A DNA stretch of 64,000 nt. Origin: Massilia sp. Root418. GTDB taxonomy: Bacteria; Pseudomonadota; Gammaproteobacteria; Burkholderiales; Burkholderiaceae_D. The stretch's first letter is position 1; every line of letters starts with the position of its first letter. Both the position numbers and the translations under genes were made by a program. This document shows positions 59,824 to 64,000 of this stretch, piece after piece. Below the pieces are notes generated by a model, which saw nothing but the letters and a program-made list of their open reading frames with translations, ran no database searches and was not told the origin of the DNA. The DNA is taken from the NCBI RefSeq assembly GCF_001425265.1, contig NZ_LMEC01000025.1, positions 248,305 through 312,304 of the forward strand. Reading direction: 5' to 3'.

Positions 59824-60963
59824 CTACAGTTCTTCGAGCGAGAACAGGCGGCGGTGTTCGCGGATGGCGTAGCGGTCGGTCATGCCGGCGATGTAGTCGG
59901 CGATTTTGCGCGCCTGCGCAGTGGCGTCGCCGGAGGCGTCCACGTAGTCGGGCGGTAATAGCACCGGGTCGGCCATGAAGGCGTCGAACAGCTCGCGCAG
60001 GATGCGGCTGGCTTTCACGCGCATGCGGTTGACCTTGTAGTGCCGGTACAGGTTGGCGCGCAGGAAGCGCTTGAGCTCGGTGGCGTCCTTGCGCATCTGG
60101 TCCGAGAAACGGATCAGCGGCGGCGCCCGGCGCACGTCGTCCAGGCTTTTCGGCGCGGCGTCCAGCAGCAGCTGGCCGGAGGTGGCCAGCAGGTCGTCGG
60201 CCAGCGCGGTGATCAGGCGGCGCAGGGTTTCATAGATGGCGCGCCGGCCGCTCAGGCCGGGATGCGCGCGCTGCACGTCATGCCACAGGCGGGCGAAGAA
60301 ATCCACCTGCTCCAGCTGTTCTATCGTGATGAGGCCGGAGCGCAGGCCGTCGTCGATGTCGTGGCTGTTGTAGGCGATCTCGTCGGCCAGGTTGGTCAGC
60401 TGCGCCTCCAGCGAAGGCTGGGTGCGGTCGATGAAGCGCTGCGCCACCGGCCCCAGCAGCCGGGCGTTGGCCAGCGAGCAGTGCTTGAGGATGCCCTCGC
60501 GGGTTTCGAACATCAGGTTCAGGCCGTCGAAGGCGCCGTACTGCTCCTCCAGCGTGTCCACCACGCGCAGGCTTTGCAGGTTGTGCTCGAAGCCGCCGTG
60601 CTCCTGCATGCACTCGTTCAGCACGTCCTGGCCCACGTGGCCGAAGGGCGTGTGGCCCAGGTCGTGCGCCAGCGCCACCGCTTCCACCAGGTCCTCGTTC
60701 AGGCGCAGGTTGCGCGCGAGCGAGCGGCCCACTTGCGCCACTTCCAGGCTGTGCGTGAGGCGGGTGCGGAACAGGTCGCCCTCGTGGTTGAGGAAGACCT
60801 GGGTCTTGTACTCCAGCCGCCGGAAGGCGGTGGAGTGAATGATGCGGTCGCGGTCGCGCTGGTACTGGCTGCGCGAGGCGTGCGGGGTTTCCGGGTAGCG
60901 GCGCCCCACGCCCTGGTCCGAATGCACGGCGTAGGGGGCGAGGTGGGCTTCGCTGCTCATCAT
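59824..60963 (-). CDS. dgt: Deoxyguanosinetriphosphate triphosphohydrolase-like protein
   Basis: A 379-residue HD hydrolase. Motifs are RDRIIHSTAFRRLEYKTQVF (in part), RLTHSLEVAQVGR, and HDLGHTPFGHVGQDVL. It hydrolyses dNTPs to deoxynucleoside and triphosphate. Two start codons lie side by side (60963 and 60960), overlapping the aroKB stop; the genes are coupled. Confidence 0.92.
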   Translation of the reverse strand: MMSSEAHLAPYAVHSDQGVGRRYPETPHASRSQYQRDRDRIIHSTAFRRLEYKTQVFLNHEGDLFRTRLTHSLEVAQVGRSLARNLRLNEDLVEAVALAHDLGHTPFGHVGQDVLNECMQEHGGFEHNLQSLRVVDTLEEQYGAFDGLNLMFETREGILKHCSLANARLLGPVAQRFIDRTQPSLEAQLTNLADEIAYNSHDIDDGLRSGLITIEQLEQVDFFARLWHDVQRAHPGLSGRRAIYETLRRLITALADDLLATSGQLLLDAAPKSLDDVRRAPPLIRFSDQMRKDATELKRFLRANLYRHYKVNRMRVKASRILRELFDAFMADPVLLPPDYVDASGDATAQARKIADYIAGMTDRYAIREHRRLFSLEEL

Positions 60964-62627
60964 TGCGTCTGTACGCAGGCGGCCAGGGTTTCCAGCAGCA
61001 GTTCCTGCGGCGCGTTGGTGATGCTGGGGCTGCCCAGCGGTTTCAGCAGGATGAACTTGATGGCGCCGCCTTCGTTCTTCTTGTCCACCTCCATCAGCTC
61101 CAGCCAGCGCGCGGTGCCGAGGTCCGGCGCCACGGTGGGCAGGCCGGCGGCGGCCACCAGCGCGCGCACGCGCTGCACGGTGTCCTTGTCGACCAGGCCC
61201 ATGCGGCGCGACAGGTCGGCCGCCATCACCATGCCGCAGCCGACCGCTTCGCCATGCAACCAGTTGCCGTAGCCCAGGCCGTTTTCAATGGCGTGGCCGA
61301 AGGTGTGGCCGAAATTGAGAATGGCGCGCAGCCCGCCCTCGCGCTCGTCCTGGCGCACCACGTCGGCCTTGATTTCGCAGGAACGCGCGATGGCGTAGGC
61401 CAGCGCGCCCTTGTCGCGCGCCACCAGCAGGCCGATGTTGGCTTCGATCCAGTCGAAGAATTCCGCGTCGATGATGGCGCCGTGCTTGATCACCTCGGCC
61501 AGGCCGGCCGACAGTTCGCGGTCCGGCAGGGTTTCCAGGGTGGAGGTGTCGGCGATCACCACGCGCGGCTGGTAGAACGCGCCTATCATGTTCTTGCCCA
61601 GCGGGTGATTGATGCCGGTCTTGCCGCCCACCGAGGAATCGACCTGGCTCAGCAAGGTGGTCGGCACCTGGATGAAGTCCACGCCGCGCATATAGCTGGC
61701 GGCCGCGTAGCCGGTCAGGTCGCCGATCACGCCGCCGCCCAGCGCCAGCAGCGTGGTCTTGCGGTCGGCCTTGGCCGCCAGCAGGGTGTCGAACACCGTC
61801 ATCAGGCTGTTCCAGGTCTTGTACTCTTCGCCGTCCGGCAGGATGATCTCGATGATGTCCTTGCCATGCGCCTGCAGCGCGCTGCGCACGGTGTCCAGGT
61901 AGAGCGGCGCGACGGTGGTGTTGGTGACGATGGCGACCTTGCTGCCGGTGACATGGCGCGCCAGCAGTGCGCCGTCCGCCAGCAGCGACGGTCCGATGGA
62001 GATGGGGTAGCTGCGCTCGCCCAGCTCGACGTTCAGGAGGATGGTGGTTTGTTCGTTCATCGATGATTGTGCCGTGGTGACACAGTTGGGCGCAGCCTGG
62101 CAAGCCAGCGCGTCCAGCTGGTTCAGAATTGAGTGAACCATCGATTGTACGTTAGGTCGGCCGGTATCGACGATGATGTGGGCCATTTCCTCGTACAGCG
62201 GCTCGCGCTGGGCCAGCAGTTCCTCCAGCTTTTTGCGCGGGTCGGCCGTCTGCAGCAGGGGGCGGTTCTTGTCGTGTGCGGTGCGGGCCAGGATGCTGTT
62301 GATGCTGGCGCGCAGGTAGATCACGGTGCCGCGCTCGCGCAGCAGGGCGCGGCTGTCCGGGTTGAGGATGGCGCCGCCGCCGGTGGCCAGCACCAGGCCC
62401 TGCTGGGCGGTCAGCTCGCGGATCACGTCGGCTTCCCGGCGGCGGAAGCTCGCTTCCCCCTCGATCTCGAAGATCCACGGAATGGAGGCGCCGGTGCGGG
62501 CCTCGATCTCGTGGTCCGAGTCGACGAAGGTCAGGCCCAGTTTGCGGGCAAGGATGCGGCCTATGGTGGTCTTTCCCGCCCCCATCAGTCCGACCAGAAA
62601 TATATTACTGCCGTAAGTATCAGCCAC
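60960..62627 (-). CDS. Fused shikimate kinase / 3-dehydroquinate synthase (AroK-AroB)
   Basis: A single 555-residue open frame. Residues 1-189 form shikimate kinase (GLMGAGKT Walker A at 13-20, ATGGGAIL, RNRP-like NRPLLQT). Residues 190-555 are a complete AroB (GGGVIGDLTGYAAASYMRG, KHGAIIDAEFF, HTFGHAIENG). There is no stop between; a Met at residue 190 (position 62060) could restart translation but no strong ribosome site precedes it. Start is GTG 62627. Together they cover two steps of the shikimate pathway. In most bacteria aroK and aroB are separate adjacent genes. Upstream of dgt. Confidence 0.85.
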   Translation of the reverse strand: MADTYGSNIFLVGLMGAGKTTIGRILARKLGLTFVDSDHEIEARTGASIPWIFEIEGEASFRRREADVIRELTAQQGLVLATGGGAILNPDSRALLRERGTVIYLRASINSILARTAHDKNRPLLQTADPRKKLEELLAQREPLYEEMAHIIVDTGRPNVQSMVHSILNQLDALACQAAPNCVTTAQSSMNEQTTILLNVELGERSYPISIGPSLLADGALLARHVTGSKVAIVTNTTVAPLYLDTVRSALQAHGKDIIEIILPDGEEYKTWNSLMTVFDTLLAAKADRKTTLLALGGGVIGDLTGYAAASYMRGVDFIQVPTTLLSQVDSSVGGKTGINHPLGKNMIGAFYQPRVVIADTSTLETLPDRELSAGLAEVIKHGAIIDAEFFDWIEANIGLLVARDKGALAYAIARSCEIKADVVRQDEREGGLRAILNFGHTFGHAIENGLGYGNWLHGEAVGCGMVMAADLSRRMGLVDKDTVQRVRALVAAAGLPTVAPDLGTARWLELMEVDKKNEGGAIKFILLKPLGSPSITNAPQELLLETLAACVQTQ

Positions 62628-62652
62628 TATGATCCAATGTTCGGTTAAGCGG

Positions 62653-62672
62653 GCACCGGCCGGGGCCGGTGC
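62653..62672 (-). terminator. Possible terminator hairpin after the Ig-like-repeat gene
   Basis: Perfect 8-bp stem (gcaccggc / gccggtgc) with a CGGG loop, 13 bases beyond the stop. It lacks a T-tract, so termination is uncertain. Confidence 0.4.
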
Positions 62673-62685
62673 CGCAGCCGCCTCC

Positions 62686-64000
62686 TTACGGGCAGCTGAA
62701 CCGCAGTTTAAACGGATAACTGGTCACATTGTTGCGTGGCGTGGTGATAGTCACGTTGAAAGTTGCATTTAGTGCCGTCAGGCAAGGTTTGGGCTGCACG
62801 CTGCCCACCGTCACCGTGTGGAAGGAGCCCTGGCGGATGCTGTTGTTGTCGATGCCGGTGCCGCTGCTGGCATCGCCGCTGGCGATGTGGGCGAACACGT
62901 TTTGCACCGTGCTGGGCGACACACCCGTGGCGGCCGCGTTGACCGGGTTGGAAATGTCCACCCGGGTGCCGGCCGGCATGGGGTTGTTGTTGATGTCGTT
63001 GATCTGCAGCGTGAACACGCGCGAATCGTTGGCGCCCACGGTGCCCAGGTCGTATTCGGCGCCGGTCAGGCGGACCGGCGTCGGGCTGGCGGTGTCGGCG
63101 AACCACACATTGTCGGCGAAGCTGCCGCTCAGGAAGATGCCTATCTTCGAGAACAAGGTGGTCACGCCGTCGGTGGTGCTGGCGCAGATCGAGGCCAGGC
63201 CGGTGCGGGTACTGTCGTTGCTCACGCCGGCGGCGCTGCCGGTATTGCACGGCGTGGCGGGCGTGTTGGCCGGGGCCGTGCGCGGGTTCTGGGTGCGGAA
63301 GTCCACCGAGCAGCCGCCGTTGACGGTGTTGCAGGCGCCCTTGCTGGACGAGCCCACCGAGGCCAGGTTGCTCTGGAACACCACCGGCAAGCCGTCCGGC
63401 ACCGGATTGCCGAAGCCGTCCGCCACCATGATGCTGACGCTGGTGGCCGGCGTAACCGGGCCGCTGTCGAAGGTCCAGCCTTCCACGTTCGGGCTGCCCA
63501 CGCTCAGCGAGAACGCTTGCTGCACCGCCGCGCCGGTGGTGACGACGATGGAATCGGACAGGGTCGACACGCTGGGATTGCTGGCCAGGGTGGCCTGCAC
63601 GCGGAACGAGGTGGCCTTGGTGCCGGAGTTGACGGTCATGATGACGTCGCCGTTGGCGTCGGTGCTGTCGCTGGTCTTGTTGATGGTCACGTCCGGCGAG
63701 GCGGTGGTGAAGTTGACCAGCTGGGCCGCCAGCGGCTTGCCGAAGATGTCCACCACGCGGAAGGTCAGCGTGGCGGTCTCGGTACGGCCGAAGCCGCCCT
63801 TGCCCTTGATGACGATGGACTGGTTGACCGGGGTGGCGCCGACGAACTGGATCGAGGCGGCGGCCGGGCTGGCGATGGCCAGGTTGGCGGTGACCGATTT
63901 CGGGGTCGACGAGCCGCTGTTGAGGGTGGCGGTGATCACGTCGTTGTTGCCGCAGCCCTGGTCGCGGAACACCACCTGCGCGGTGCCGTTGCTGGTCGGT
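62686..64000 (-). CDS. Large Ig-like-repeat (Big_1-type) surface protein, C-terminal part
   Basis: The frame is open to the right edge, so at least 437 C-terminal codons are present. Beta-sandwich repeats of Ig-like/Big_1 type are visible: residues such as VTFTATATLTFRVVDIFGKPLAAQLVNF (shown in part) and SVSIMVADGFGNPVPDGLPVVFQS carry the D-x-x-G-N-P pattern. Several Cys pairs (e.g. CNTVNGGC) are present. The C-terminus is YPFKLRFSCP. No anchor or secretion signal is in view because the N-terminus is off the window. Confidence 0.75.
   Translation of the reverse strand, partial: PTSNGTAQVVFRDQGCGNNDVITATLNSGSSTPKSVTANLAIASPAAASIQFVGATPVNQSIVIKGKGGFGRTETATLTFRVVDIFGKPLAAQLVNFTTASPDVTINKTSDSTDANGDVIMTVNSGTKATSFRVQATLASNPSVSTLSDSIVVTTGAAVQQAFSLSVGSPNVEGWTFDSGPVTPATSVSIMVADGFGNPVPDGLPVVFQSNLASVGSSSKGACNTVNGGCSVDFRTQNPRTAPANTPATPCNTGSAAGVSNDSTRTGLASICASTTDGVTTLFSKIGIFLSGSFADNVWFADTASPTPVRLTGAEYDLGTVGANDSRVFTLQINDINNNPMPAGTRVDISNPVNAAATGVSPSTVQNVFAHIASGDASSGTGIDNNSIRQGSFHTVTVGSVQPKPCLTALNATFNVTITTPRNNVTSYPFKLRFSCP

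Overview
The window is 64 kb of chromosomal DNA from a high-GC betaproteobacterium, most likely family Oxalobacteraceae (Massilia, Duganella or Janthinobacterium type). This rests on the GC-rich codon usage and on several gene neighbourhoods typical of Burkholderiales: HIT-DUF971-ubiE-Tim44-ubiJ-ubiB, fmdB-DUF502-aspS-nudB, kdsD-kdsC-lptC-lptA-lptB-rpoN-hpf, ptsN-hprK-rapZ, and lolB-ispE-tRNA(Gln)-prs-rplY-pth. The genus is an inference. I see no prophage, insertion sequence, CRISPR array or rRNA.

Layout. 1-2.4 kb: minus-strand operon of a GT2 glycosyltransferase, a second glycosyltransferase and a desaturase-like membrane protein cut by the window edge. 2.5-6.6 kb: nudB, aspS, DUF502, fmdB and a TPMT-like methyltransferase, with a DUF2442 gene remnant beside nudB. 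6.6-17.4 kb: ubiquinone genes ubiB, ubiJ and ubiE, a Tim44-like protein, an inserted ECF sigma/YCII pair, DUF971, a HIT protein and a giant D-2-hydroxyacid dehydrogenase. 17.5-23.6 kb: a YqaA membrane protein, ilvA, a low-complexity lipoprotein, a small membrane protein, an SDR/DoxX fusion, DUF2269 and queF. 24-26.5 kb: ptsN-hprK-rapZ. These converge on an enoyl-CoA hydratase gene and the hpf-rpoN-lptBAC-kdsCD cluster on the other strand (26.5-33.2 kb). 33-41.5 kb: a Kef-type antiporter, a 61-bp perfect palindrome, a DUF484-GGDEF cyclase, a MOSC protein, a NYN-LOTUS RNA-binding protein, an NTF2-like secreted protein and ychF. 41.6-49.3 kb: a more variable region with a thioesterase/ion-channel pair, proline dehydrogenase, AraC regulator, M20 peptidase, PhzF protein, a frameshifted LysR gene and an HD-GYP protein. 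49.3-62.6 kb: pth, rplY, prs, tRNA-Gln, ispE, lolB, a TPR lipoprotein, mutM, a dynamin-like GTPase, mutY, a small membrane-anchored protein, dgt and an in-frame aroK-aroB fusion. 62.7-64 kb: the C-terminal part of a large Ig-like-repeat protein that runs off the window.

Functional themes are envelope biogenesis (Kdo synthesis, Lpt export, LolB), nitrogen and carbon regulation (RpoN, PtsN, HprK, RapZ), quinone synthesis, c-di-GMP turnover (one cyclase and one HD-GYP protein), and DNA and nucleotide-pool repair (MutM, MutY, Dgt, NudB). The more unusual observations are the AroK-AroB fusion, the dynamin-like gene between mutM and mutY, three GTAG-type REP/BIME elements, the 61-bp palindrome, the LysR frameshift, the sigma/YCII insertion in the ubi cluster, and the channel with a TGIGD filter coupled to a thioesterase gene.
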